Assembly: GCA_958295765.1 (NCBI GenBank) | Contig: CATQHB010000002.1 | Coordinates: forward strand, 177,717-241,716 | Reading direction: 5' to 3' | DNA length: 64,000 nt | Origin: an uncultured Dehalococcoidia bacterium | GTDB taxonomy: Bacteria > Chloroflexota > Dehalococcoidia > Lucifugimonadales > UBA3495 | Part shown: one piece after another, positions 16,940 through 26,416 of the stretch | How positions within the stretch are numbered: position 1 is the first letter of the stretch | Layout: every line of letters begins with the position of its first letter | Position numbers and translations under genes: made by a program | Notes under the pieces: generated by a model | Database searches by the model: none | The model's input: only the letters and a program-made list of their open reading frames with translations | What the model was told of the DNA's origin: nothing

Positions 16940-17077
16940 CCCCAACCCCGGCCTGCTTGACAAAGGGCCTTGCCAAATGTTACAAGCGTACAACGATTTC
17001 CCGGCCGTTTCCGGCTTTTCCCCTATTTATTTTCACGCCAACCCGGTCATTTTTCCGTATTATTGGTTCCGTATTAG

Positions 17078-18141
17078 ATGGTGAATTCCCCTTCACGACA
17101 ACCCGGCTCGGCCTTTGACGCCGCCTCTGGCTCCCCGCCGGCGACCCGGCTGGAAGTTAAAGACTTGCAGACCTGGTTTTATACCCGCCGGGGCGTGGTC
17201 AAGGCGGTGGATGGGGTCAGCTTTTCCCTGGAACCCGGCGAGACGCTAGGGCTGGTGGGCGAGTCCGGCTCCGGCAAGAGTATTACCTGCCTGTCCATTC
17301 TCCGCCTGGTGCCTGAACCGGCCGGCCGGATTGTCGGCGGCGAGGTCTGGCTGGGCGGCGCCGACCTGCTCCAATTGTCCCGCCACGAAATGGAGCAGGT
17401 CCGCGGCCGGCAAGTCTCTATGGTGCTCCAGGATCCTATGACCTCCCTCAATCCGGTATTCAACGTGGAAAAGCAGGTGGGCGAAGGCTCCCGGTATCAC
17501 CTGGGCCTCCAGGGAACCGGCCTGAAAGACCGGGTGCAGCAGCTACTGCGCTGGGTACGCATCCCGGCCCCGGAAGTGCGGGCCAACGATTATCCCCACC
17601 AGATGAGCGGCGGGATGCGCCAGCGCATCGTCGGCGCCATCGCCCTATCCTCGGAACCCTCGGTGTTGATTGCCGACGAACCGACCACTTCCCTGGACGT
17701 TACCATTCAGGCCCAATACCTGCGACTGCTCAAGGACTTGCAGGAAGAACACCGCTTTTCCATGATTTTTGTTACTCACGACTTTGGCATCGTCGCCCGG
17801 GTCTGCGACCGGGTGGCGGTGATGTACGCCGGCAAAATCGTGGAACTGGCCCCGACTCAGGAGCTTTTCAGCGCACCCAAGCATCCTTACGCCCAAGCCC
17901 TGATTCAATCGCTGCCCGACCCGGATTTGGAAGTGGAATGGCTGACTACCATTCCCGGCCAGCCGCCGGTACTCTATGACCTGCCCGCCGGCTGTCCCTT
18001 TGCCCCCCGCTGCACCCAGGCAATGGACATCTGCCGGGAGGAGTACCCGCCTACTTTTGAGACGGGCCTGGAAGTTGGCGATGGCGGGGAAAAGGCGGCC
18101 AGCCACACCGCCGCCTGCTGGCTCTACGGGGAGGCCGGCTC

Positions 18142-18145
<4 letters not shown>
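17078..18145 (+). CDS. dppD: Peptide/nickel-type ABC transporter ATP-binding protein (DppD/OppD-like)
   Basis: A 355-residue ATPase. Walker [10 protein letters not shown]-loop in [12 protein letters not shown], signature MSGGMRQR, Walker [15 protein letters not shown] and H-loop FVTHDFG are all intact. The C-terminal oligopeptide-transporter extension has the [14 protein letters not shown] cysteine pattern found in Dpp/Opp ATPases. Its stop overlaps the start of the next ATPase gene by 4 bp (ATGA), showing translational coupling. Together with the lipoprotein and permeases at 20.2-24.0 kb it should form one importer; substrate (peptide, oligosaccharide, nickel or other) cannot be told from sequence. 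Confidence 0.92.
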
Positions 18146-19179
<1,034 letters not shown>

Positions 19180-19187
19180 TTTACCCG

Positions 19188-19352
19188 GTGAGGAAGTATC
19201 TTTATGCAGACGAATCCGGGGATTTTAAGTTGGGGAATAAACGTAAAGAAGGAGTGGGGAGACCCTTGTTCCTGATTACTAGCGGCAAGAAGGACGGGCT
19301 GGCTATCCTTCCCGGAAATGCCGACGGGGCACTTTTCACCAGCCCTGGCTAA
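19188..19352 (+). pseudogene. Remnant of a DUF3800 gene (N-terminus only)
   Basis: A 54-codon frame from GTG 19188, 8 bp after dppF. It opens RKYLYADESGDFKLG, the hallmark N-terminus of DUF3800 proteins ('yiYiDESGdf', RNase H-like fold with a metal-binding DE pair), but the rest does not continue the family (normal length is about 200 or more) and stops at 19350. I read it as a truncated remnant disrupted by repeat insertion downstream. Confidence 0.5.
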
Positions 19353-19442
19353 CGGTTTAATGGTAATACATCCTGGCAGGGCGGTCAACTTCCGGGTGTT
19401 CTCAATTGAGGCAATTTGCCTTAACCAGGGCAACCCAAGCAA

Positions 19443-19539
19443 CCGTCGTTCCGGCGAAAGCCGGAATCCAGGAAATCCCCCGGAAAAGGACGCGTCGGCT
19501 ACAAAGGATTCTGGATTCCGGCTTTCGCCGGAACGACGG
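19443..19539. repeat. Family A hairpin element, copy A2
   Basis: Arms CCGTCGTTCCGG at 19443 and CCGGAACGACGG ending 19539, with the inner AATCCAGGAAATC / GATTCTGGATT pair. It lies in the 19.35-20.2 kb spacer that separates the two halves of the ABC transporter locus. Confidence 0.85.
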
Positions 19540-19574
19540 GTTGCCGGAATGACGGGTTTATGCTGCGATTGCCC

Positions 19575-19725
19575 GGTATTCTCAAAGGGTGTTGGTATTA
19601 TCATCGGTAGGGGCGGGTTTGTAACCCGCCCTGCGTTCAAGGCAAGAAAGCGCCGGAAAACGGGTGTGCTATAGCTGACCTACTCCTGCACCCAAGCCAG
19701 GGCGGGTTACAAACCCGCCCCTACC
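19575..19725. repeat. Family B element, 3' truncated copy
   Basis: It begins with the outer end GGTATTCTCAA, has the nested GTAGGGGCGGGTTTGTAACC and GGTTACAAACCCGCCCCTAC arms, and lacks the outer right end. A family C half (GGTTCGACAGGCTCACCATG) follows at 19752-19771. Confidence 0.75.
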
Positions 19726-19857
19726 ATCCATCAATATAATTACGCTTGGATGGTTCGACAGGCTCACCATGAGCGGGCTTTGTTTGAGCGGGTTTTGTTT
19801 CTGGCGTCAACTTTGCACCCGCCCCGGTTTAACCGGCCGGGCAATCGCACCATAAAC

Positions 19858-19954
19858 CCGTCGTTCCGGCGAAAGCCGGAATCCAGAACGCTCGGTAGCC
19901 GGCCCGCTCTTTTCCGGTGGATTTCCTGGATTCCGGCTTTCGCCGGAACGACGG
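19858..19954. repeat. Family A hairpin element, copy A3
   Basis: Arms CCGTCGTTCCGG at 19858 and CCGGAACGACGG ending 19954. Opposite internal orientation to copy A2 (the AATCCAGAACGCTC version leads). Confidence 0.85.
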
Positions 19955-19989
19955 GTGCTTGGGTTGCCATGGTTAAGCACGATTGCCCG

Positions 19990-20046
19990 GTATTCGCAAC
20001 GGGTATCGGTATTATCATCGGTAGGGGCGTTGTAACCCGCCCCTAC
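19990..20046. repeat. Family B element, internally deleted remnant
   Basis: It starts GGTATTCGCAACGGG, goes straight into GGTAGGGGCG and ends TTGTAACCCGCCCCTAC. The middle of the element is gone, leaving about 57 bp. Confidence 0.6.
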
Positions 20047-20198
20047 AATCCCACCGGAGCCGGGCATTTTCAACCCAATGGTAGAATACCAACGTCCAGG
20101 TGCTTAACCAACTTATTTAGAGTATTATTAGCCGGGGAATTAACCCAACCCTAATCAATCTCAATCCCAACCCCAAACCAATCCAATGAGGTAATGGC

Positions 20199-22031
20199 AT
20201 GAAAAGACTCAACGGCTTTAATCTGTTATCTATTTATATAGCAGTTGCCCTGATTGCTCTGCTGGCGGTAAGCTGCGGCAGTTCGGCCAGTCCCGCCGCG
20301 GCGCCGGCGCCGGCGGCTCAGCCGGCCCCCGCGTCCGAGTCGGCCGCAATGCCGGCCCAGGAACCGGCGGCCCCGGCCGCGCCGGCGGCCCAAACCGAAC
20401 CGGCCCAGGCCGCTCCCCAATCCAGCGCGCCGGTGCCGGCCGCGGCGGCCCAGCAGCAGGGCAGCGTTACCGCGGAACCTACCGCCGTTCCTGAACCGGC
20501 GGACGCTATGCGGATGCCCGAAGGCACGCTGACCGTATCCGAGTTCGATTTTGACACCGAGTCCTGGCTGCCCTGGGAAGGCGTAACCCAGCGTTTCTAC
20601 TGGGAGCGGGTGATGGAAACCCTGCTGCTCCTGGACCCGGTAACTTGGGAGTTTCAGCCCGGCCTGGCCGAGAAGTGGGAGATTTCCCCCGATGGCCGGA
20701 CGGTTACCTACAACTTGGAGCAGGGGGTTCAGTTCCATGACGGGTGGGGCGAGTTCACCGCCTCCGACGCCGCCTACAGCCTGGACCAGTGGCTCTACAA
20801 CGAAGAGTCCACCCATCCCTCCGTCGCCGCTCAGTTGCAGTCCGAGCCGGAAGTCGTCGCGCTGGACACCTACACCGTCCAGGTCAATTACACCAAGTCC
20901 CCCTTCCTGACCGCCTTTATGGACCTCTCCTCCGGGAACAACGGCACCGGAATGATGTCCCGGGCCTACGTGGAAGACGTAGGGCTGGATAAGGCCCGCC
21001 GGACGGCAATCGGCACCGGCCCCTACCGCTTTGTTGAGCACAAGCTGGGCGAGTCGATGACGGTGGAGGCTGCCGAGGGGCGGCACTGGCGCATCGTTCC
21101 CCAGTGGCAGACCATCAAGTTCCTGGTAACCCCGGAAGCCTCAACCCGCTTGGCCCAGGTCTTGAGCAACGAAGTCGATATTGCCCTCCTGCCCGGTTCT
21201 TTCAAGCGGCAGGCCGAGGCCGCCAACGTCCGCACTATCCTCAACCCCGGCGTGGCCGGCGTCTTTATCATTCCGGTAGTTTACATCCCCGGCACGACCG
21301 GCATAGACGCCCCCAACCCGGACAACCCCAACGCCGACCCGCAGTTCCGCGAGGCGCTGAGTCTGGCGATTAACCGCCAGGAGTTGGCCGACGTGGTATT
21401 TTCCGGCGGCGCCGTACCCACCGGCATAACCGACCTGTCCCCCATTTCCCTGGGCTACGATGCCAAGTGGGAAGCGCCGGATCCTTATGACCCGGAGCGG
21501 GCCAGGCAGTTGCTGGAAGCCTCCGGCAAGGCCGGCCTGTCCTTCGAGTTTCAGCAGCGGCCCCTGGGCGGCATCCCGGAAGGGCCGCAGTTGGCCGAGG
21601 CCATCGCCGGTATGTGGGAAGCCGTCGGCCTGGACGTGGACTTGAAGCTCAATTTGCAGGGCAGCGCCCACTCCCAACTGCGCCGCGCCCGGTCCCTGGA
21701 GGGCAAAATCTGGCTGATGCGCCTGGGCCACTTGACCGACACCACCCGCCGGCTCATTTCTCAGTACCGCTGCACCCAGGAAAGAACGGCCCTCTTTGCC
21801 TGCAACTCGGAACTGGAGGCCCTGACGCCCAGGATTCAAGCCTCTACCAACCTGGAGGAAAAAGACCAACTCATCCACCAGGCGTATGAGATAATCCTGG
21901 GGGAGCGGACGGTCATCCCGGTAGTGCAGACCGCCAGCCTCTATGCCATTGGCCCCCGGGTGGGCGCCTGGTCGCCCCGCATCGGCGAGCGGTTCACCAC
22001 CGAACTGGAAAAGGTAGGCCACGCCAACTAA
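20199..22031 (+). CDS. dppA: ABC transporter substrate-binding lipoprotein (SBP_bac_5 family)
   Basis: A 610-residue exported lipoprotein. Residues 1-26 are a signal peptide ending in the lipobox LLAVSC (lipid-anchored Cys26). Residues about 27-105 are a low-complexity Ala/Pro/Gln linker that should hold the binding domain away from the membrane. The binding domain is family 5: WEFQPGLAEKWEISPDGRTVTYNLEQGVQFHDG, the TGPYRF motif, DPQFREALSLAINRQELADVVFSGGA and the YDPERARQLLEASG stretch. It presents substrate to the two permeases encoded downstream. ATG 20199; 'aatgaggt' ten bases upstream is a modest SD. Substrate not predictable. Confidence 0.92.
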   Translation: MKRLNGFNLLSIYIAVALIALLAVSCGSSASPAAAPAPAAQPAPASESAAMPAQEPAAPAAPAAQTEPAQAAPQSSAPVPAAAAQQQGSVTAEPTAVPEPADAMRMPEGTLTVSEFDFDTESWLPWEGVTQRFYWERVMETLLLLDPVTWEFQPGLAEKWEISPDGRTVTYNLEQGVQFHDGWGEFTASDAAYSLDQWLYNEESTHPSVAAQLQSEPEVVALDTYTVQVNYTKSPFLTAFMDLSSGNNGTGMMSRAYVEDVGLDKARRTAIGTGPYRFVEHKLGESMTVEAAEGRHWRIVPQWQTIKFLVTPEASTRLAQVLSNEVDIALLPGSFKRQAEAANVRTILNPGVAGVFIIPVVYIPGTTGIDAPNPDNPNADPQFREALSLAINRQELADVVFSGGAVPTGITDLSPISLGYDAKWEAPDPYDPERARQLLEASGKAGLSFEFQQRPLGGIPEGPQLAEAIAGMWEAVGLDVDLKLNLQGSAHSQLRRARSLEGKIWLMRLGHLTDTTRRLISQYRCTQERTALFACNSELEALTPRIQASTNLEEKDQLIHQAYEIILGERTVIPVVQTASLYAIGPRVGAWSPRIGERFTTELEKVGHAN

Positions 22032-22051
22032 AGCCTCCGGGCATCTCCCGT

Positions 22052-22100
22052 CCGCTGCGTATCCGGGTTGCAACGCTAGTCTCACCCGGATACGCAGCGG
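22052..22100 (+). promoter_or_regulatory. 17-bp stem-loop between binding-protein and permease genes
   Basis: CCGCTGCGTATCCGGGT (22052-22068) and ACCCGGATACGCAGCGG (22084-22100) are perfect complements around a 15-base loop. No U-tract follows. Hairpins at this place in binding-protein-dependent operons are known to stabilise the 5' message and reduce permease expression; that role is inferred here from position and structure. Confidence 0.8.
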
Positions 22101-22120
22101 CACGGAGTTAAGGTAAGTCA

Positions 22121-23038
22121 ATGCGCCGCTACATCCTAACCCGGCTGCTCCAGGCAGTGGTCAGTATGATTGCCCTCAGCCTGATAGTCTTCTTCCTGGC
22201 CCGCCTCACCGGCGACCCCCGGGACGTGCTGCTGGGCGACGACTACTCTCAAGAGCAGTGGGACAAGCTGGGCGAGTTGTGGAGCCTGGACGAGCCAATC
22301 TACGTTCAGTACGCCATATTTCTGCGCAACGCGACTACCGGCAACTTCGGCGAGTCCATCTTCTGGAAGGAACCGGCGGTAGAAATGCTGCTCCGCCGGA
22401 TTCCGGCCACGGTGCAGCTTACCGTTACCGCAATGTCCATCAGCGTGGTCATCGCCATACCAATGGGGGTGCTTTCCGCCATCAAGCGGGACACCTGGCT
22501 GGACTACGTGGGCAAGTCCATCGCGATGCTGGGCCAGTCGGTGCCGCCCTTCTGGCTGGGGATTATCCTCATCTGGATCTTTGCCGTAACCTGGGGACTG
22601 CTGCCCACCTCCGGGCGGGACGGGCCGCTGCACTACGTCCTGCCCTCGGTTACGTTGGGCTGGTTCGTGGTGGCCGGCATCATGCGCATCACCCGCTCGG
22701 CGATGCTGGACGTGCTGGACAGCGAATACATCAAGCTGGCCCGGGTCAAGGGCGTGCCGGAGAACGTAGTTATCTGGAATCACGCCCTGCGCAACGCCGC
22801 CATTCCGGTAGTTACTTTCCTGGGCCTCATCCTGGGCAACTTCCTGACCGGCTTTGTGGTGGTGGAAACCATCTTTTCCTGGCCCGGGGTGGGCCTGCTG
22901 GCAATCCGGGGCATCCAGTCCAACGACTTTGCCATAGTGCAGACGGTGGTGATGTTTGGCGGTCTGCTCTTCATCACCATCAACTTTCTGGTGGACATCC
23001 TGTACGGCTACCTGGACCCGCGCATCCGGTACGAATAA
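22121..23038 (+). CDS. dppB: ABC transporter permease (DppB-like)
   Basis: A 305-residue membrane protein with six predicted helices. The N-terminus MRRYILTRLLQAVVSMIALS and the segment LARLTGDPRDVLLGDDYSQEQ are classic DppB/OppB. The conserved EAA loop reads DSEYIKLARVKGVPENVVIWNHALRNA. It forms the membrane channel with the next gene. GGAG-like 'ggagttaagg' at 22104-22113 serves as SD. Confidence 0.92.
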   Translation: MRRYILTRLLQAVVSMIALSLIVFFLARLTGDPRDVLLGDDYSQEQWDKLGELWSLDEPIYVQYAIFLRNATTGNFGESIFWKEPAVEMLLRRIPATVQLTVTAMSISVVIAIPMGVLSAIKRDTWLDYVGKSIAMLGQSVPPFWLGIILIWIFAVTWGLLPTSGRDGPLHYVLPSVTLGWFVVAGIMRITRSAMLDVLDSEYIKLARVKGVPENVVIWNHALRNAAIPVVTFLGLILGNFLTGFVVVETIFSWPGVGLLAIRGIQSNDFAIVQTVVMFGGLLFITINFLVDILYGYLDPRIRYE

Positions 23039-23043
23039 GGGCT

Positions 23044-24012
23044 ATGAATAAGGACGGGATTATCCGCCAATTCGTGGCCCTTCGTGGCCCTTCGTGGATT
23101 TATAAACAAGGAGAGAAAACTCTGGCTGAGCGTAACGTAACAACGCGCCTGGTACGGAGACGCCGCTTCCGTTGGTCGTGGCGGGAATTTCGCCGGCTGC
23201 CCTTGCTGTCCGGCCTGATCCTGCTGCTGGTGGTCATCAGCGCCGTGTTTGCCCGCCTGCTGGCGCCGGAAGCCCCTACCTATGGCAGCCTGGCCGACTC
23301 CTTTATCCCCCCGGCCTGGAGCGAAAGGGGCAGTTCCGCGCATCTGCTGGGCACCGACAGCCTGGGGCGGGACGTTTACAGCCGCATCATCTACGGGGCG
23401 CGGGTCTCCCTGATAGTTTCCATCTTCGCCATCTTTATCGCCGGCAGCATTGGCACCGTGCTGGGGCTGGCCTCCGGCTACTTCGGCGGTCGCCTTGACG
23501 GGCTGATAATGCGGCTGGTGGATATTGCCCTGGCGTTGCCTACCATATTGATGGCCCTGGTGCTGGTGGCGGTGCTGCAACCGGGGATTGTCACGGTTAT
23601 CATAGTTATCGGCTGCCTCAGTTGGGCCAACTACGCCCGCCAGATTCGGGGGGAAGTGCTGACGGTCAAGGAGCGGGATTTCGTGGTGCTGGCCCGTTCC
23701 ATCGGTTCCTCTCCGGCGCGCATAATGACCCGCCACATCCTGCCCAACGTATTCAACACCATCATTGTCCTGGCTACGTTGCAGGTCGGGTCGGTAATCC
23801 TGCTGGAGGCCACCCTGAGCTTCCTCGGCCTGGGCGTACCGCCGCCCGAACCCTCCTGGGGGCAGATGGTGGCCGAGGGCCGCGCCTTTATCGTAGTAGC
23901 CTGGTGGATGGCCCTCTTCCCCGGCCTGGCGATTATGCTCACCGTGCTGTCCATGAACTTGATGGGCGACTGGCTCCGCGACCGGCTAGACCCCCGGTTG
24001 CGGCAGCTTTAA
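23044..24012 (+). CDS. dppC: ABC transporter permease (DppC-like)
   Basis: A permease of up to 322 residues. The family part runs from RRLPLLSGLILLLVVISAVF through LLGTDSLGRDVYSRIIYGAR, the EAA loop ERDFVVLARSIGSSPARIMTRHILPN and FLGLGVPPPEPSWGQMV to LMGDWLRDRLDPRLRQL. Two starts are possible. ATG 23044 is the first conventional one but gives a 26-residue extension encoded by a repeat (CGTGGCCCTTCGTGGCCCTT) also seen at about 54135-54165. CTG 23122 has AAGGAGAG six bases upstream and gives a 296-residue protein of normal length; I consider it likely. The 3' end of this gene is duplicated at 24567-24660. Confidence 0.9.
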   Translation: MNKDGIIRQFVALRGPSWIYKQGEKTLAERNVTTRLVRRRRFRWSWREFRRLPLLSGLILLLVVISAVFARLLAPEAPTYGSLADSFIPPAWSERGSSAHLLGTDSLGRDVYSRIIYGARVSLIVSIFAIFIAGSIGTVLGLASGYFGGRLDGLIMRLVDIALALPTILMALVLVAVLQPGIVTVIIVIGCLSWANYARQIRGEVLTVKERDFVVLARSIGSSPARIMTRHILPNVFNTIIVLATLQVGSVILLEATLSFLGLGVPPPEPSWGQMVAEGRAFIVVAWWMALFPGLAIMLTVLSMNLMGDWLRDRLDPRLRQL

Positions 24013-24108
24013 CTGTCGCATTTCCCATAGTTGATAATTGACATCCACCCTACTATAGACATACCATCAACCTACATTCAGCATTGAGCATTGAGCGGGG
24101 GGTGAGCA

Positions 24109-24519
24109 ATGACTACACCTGGCGAGACCCTGACCGAGGAAACCCGCCTGGCGTCGTTGGAAAGCCAGATGCAGGCGGTGCAAGATGGGCAACGGCAAAT
24201 CCTCGCCCGCCTCGACACGATGCAGCAGGAAACCAACGCCCGGTTCGACGCCATGCAGCGGGAAACCAACGCCCGGTTTGACGCCATGAACGCCCGGTTT
24301 GACGCTGTGCAGAGAGAAACCACCGCTCGATTTGACGCGGTGCAACGGGAGATCGCCGCCCGGTTTGACGCTATGCAGCGGGACAACAACGCCCGGTTTG
24401 ACGCTATCAATGCCCGGTTTGACGCTATGAACGCCCGGTTTGATCGTCTGTTTTACACTATTCTGGGCCTGGGCATCGCCAGCTTGGGGACGATTATTGC
24501 CCTGGAAAGGATTTTTTAA
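24109..24519 (+). CDS. Tail-anchored coiled-coil protein of 11/7-residue repeats, copy 1
   Basis: A 136-residue protein: a charged N-terminus with SLESQMQAVQDGQRQILARLDTM, then repeats beginning ARFDA: ARFDAMQRETN, ARFDAMN, ARFDAVQRETT, ARFDAVQREIA, ARFDAMQRDNN, ARFDAIN, ARFDAMN. The units are 11 or 7 residues long, so the rod alternates hendecads and heptads. It ends RFDRLFYTILGLGIASLGTIIALERIF, one membrane helix with little after it, which predicts an inner-membrane tail anchor with the rod in the cytoplasm (or the reverse). No known family assigned. Start ATG 24109 with GGGGTG upstream. A near copy follows at 24736. Confidence 0.75.
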   Translation: MTTPGETLTEETRLASLESQMQAVQDGQRQILARLDTMQQETNARFDAMQRETNARFDAMNARFDAVQRETTARFDAVQREIAARFDAMQRDNNARFDAINARFDAMNARFDRLFYTILGLGIASLGTIIALERIF

Positions 24520-24566
24520 GGCTGCCTCAGGTTCCTTTCCATACTATAGCTGATGGAAGGCCCCTG

Positions 24567-24662
24567 CCCCCGGCCTGACGGTTATACTCACCGTGCTGTC
24601 CATAAACCTGATGGGCGACCGGCTCCGGGACCGGTTCTACCCCAGGTTGCGGTAGCTTTAAC
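24567..24662 (+). pseudogene. Duplicated 3' end of the dppC gene
   Basis: This stretch repeats 23918-24015 with changes: it still reads LTVLSINLMGDRLRDRFYPRLR and stops, matching the dppC C-terminus LTVLSMNLMGDWLRDRLDPRLRQL. It is followed by the same upstream sequence and gene start as copy 1. So a block of about 0.55-0.65 kb containing the end of dppC plus the coiled-coil gene was duplicated in tandem. Confidence 0.85.
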
Positions 24663-24735
24663 TGTCCCATAATTGACATCCACCATACTATAGCCATACT
24701 ATCAACCTACATTGAGGATTGACGGGGGGTGAGCA

Positions 24736-25059
24736 ATGACTACACCTGGAGAGACCCTGACCGAGGGAACCCGCCTGACGTCGTTGGAAACCCAGATGCA
24801 GGCGGTGCAAGATGGGCAACGGCAAATTCTTGGCCGTCTTGACACGATGCAGCAGGAAGCCACCGCCCGGTTTGACGCTATGCAGCGGGATGCCAATGCC
24901 CGGTTTGACGCTATGAACGCCCGGTTTGATGCCTTGCAGCGGGAAACCACCGCCCGGTTTGACGCTATCAACGCCCGGTTTGACCGTCTGTTTTACACTA
25001 TTCTGGGCTTGGGCATTGCCAGCTTGGGGACGATTATTGCCCTGGAAAGGATTTTTTAA
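24736..25059 (+). CDS. Tail-anchored coiled-coil protein of 11/7-residue repeats, copy 2
   Basis: A 107-residue duplicate of the gene at 24109 with fewer repeats (ARFDAMQREAT-type units, ARFDAMN, ARFDALQRETT, ARFDAIN) and the identical C-terminal helix RFDRLFYTILGLGIASLGTII. The length difference from copy 1 is in whole repeat units. The 3' flank also matches (GGCTGCCTCAGGTTCCTTTC after both stops). Confidence 0.75.
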   Translation: MTTPGETLTEGTRLTSLETQMQAVQDGQRQILGRLDTMQQEATARFDAMQRDANARFDAMNARFDALQRETTARFDAINARFDRLFYTILGLGIASLGTIIALERIF

Positions 25060-25273
25060 GGCTGCCTCAGGTTCCTTTCCATACTATAGCTGCTATAGCT
25101 GGTAGCTGATGGAAGGCCCTTTCCCCGGCCTGGCGGTTTATCGCTGAGCCGCCGAGCCTTTGTAGGTACGGGGATTAAGCGCATAAACTTCCTGCTCTCT
25201 GCTCTCTGCCCTCTGCGCCGCCGGGTTGAATCGTTGTATAATGCCCCCAAACCCCCACTGACGGAGAGGACTT

Positions 25274-26287
25274 ATGACGCAACCCGCCAACCCCTATATT
25301 GACTCCCACGCCCACATCGTTCCCCCGGCGCTGGTGGAGGAGGCCCGCAAGTCCGGCGGTGCCCTGGGCATCACCGTTGAGGACACGGAGCGGGGGCCAG
25401 CCCTCCAGTTTGAGGGATTGACCCACCTGCGCCCGGTAGGTGGTCTGGCCCGTCTGGAACCCCGGCTGGAGTGGATGGAACAGCAGGGCTTGAGCCGGCA
25501 AATCCTCGGTTCCTGGCTGGACATTCAGGGCTACACCCTGGCGGCGGATAATGCCGCTACCTGGGCCCGGCTGTTCAACGAGCACCTGGCTCAGGTCATC
25601 CAGGCCCATCCCGGCCGCTTTGCCGGCCTGGCTACCGTGCCGGTTCAGGACGGCGCCCTGGCGGCCCGGGAGTTGGAGTACGCCGTTAAAGAGTTGGGTA
25701 TGCTGGGCGTGATGCTGGCTACCGACCCGGTGGAACAGGACCTGGCTAAGGAGAGCTTTGAACCCCTGTGGGCGGCGGCGGTGGCCCTGGACGTGCCGGT
25801 GGTGATGCACCCGCCGACCCACGGGTTCGGCGCCAGCATCCGTCCCTCCTACTTGGCCTTCTCCCTGGGGCGCACCCTGGACACCACCATCACCACCGCC
25901 AAGCTCATCCTGGGCGGCCTCTTTGACCGGCATCCCAACCTCAAGATGATGCTGGTGCATGGCGGCGGCTACCTGCCTTACCAGGCGGCGCGCATTGACA
26001 ACGGCTACCGTGGCGGCAACGGGCGCCCGGTGGAGTTGCAGCGGGATAAACCCTCCGACTACCTGCCCCTGCTTTACTATGACAACGTGGCGGTCTCCAC
26101 CGCCGCCGTCCGAATGATGGCCGAGATTGCCGGGCCGGAACACCTCTTGCTGGGGTCGGACTACGTCTTTGCCGGCTCCCCGGCCCCCATTGCCGGCAAC
26201 ATTGAGGCGGCCGGGTTTACTGCCGACCAGCTAAACCTGATTTGCTGCGACAACGCCCGCCGGCTGTTCCTTAAAGAGGAGGCCTGA
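25274..26287 (+). CDS. Amidohydrolase family 2 protein (ACMSD-like, COG2159)
   Basis: A 337-residue metal-dependent TIM-barrel hydrolase/decarboxylase. Metal ligands: DSHAHI near the N-terminus, VVMHPPTHGFG (His), MLVHGGGYLPYQAARID (His), and LLLGSDYVF (Asp). The arrangement matches the aminocarboxymuconate-semialdehyde decarboxylase and gamma-resorcylate decarboxylase group, common in degraders of aromatic compounds. Start ATG 25274 behind GGAGAGGA. A second, more distant amidohydrolase follows 129 bp downstream. Reaction unproven. Confidence 0.88.
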   Translation: MTQPANPYIDSHAHIVPPALVEEARKSGGALGITVEDTERGPALQFEGLTHLRPVGGLARLEPRLEWMEQQGLSRQILGSWLDIQGYTLAADNAATWARLFNEHLAQVIQAHPGRFAGLATVPVQDGALAARELEYAVKELGMLGVMLATDPVEQDLAKESFEPLWAAAVALDVPVVMHPPTHGFGASIRPSYLAFSLGRTLDTTITTAKLILGGLFDRHPNLKMMLVHGGGYLPYQAARIDNGYRGGNGRPVELQRDKPSDYLPLLYYDNVAVSTAAVRMMAEIAGPEHLLLGSDYVFAGSPAPIAGNIEAAGFTADQLNLICCDNARRLFLKEEA

Positions 26288-26416
26288 CCCGCGCCGAGGT
26301 ATCAGGGCGGGTTCTAATGGTTGAAGTCGGTTGAACTGCGTCCCCGGACTGTGGTTGCGTCTCCCCCGGCGCAGCACTACTGCATAACCAACTATATAAC
26401 GGAGGTTCCTGAACCG

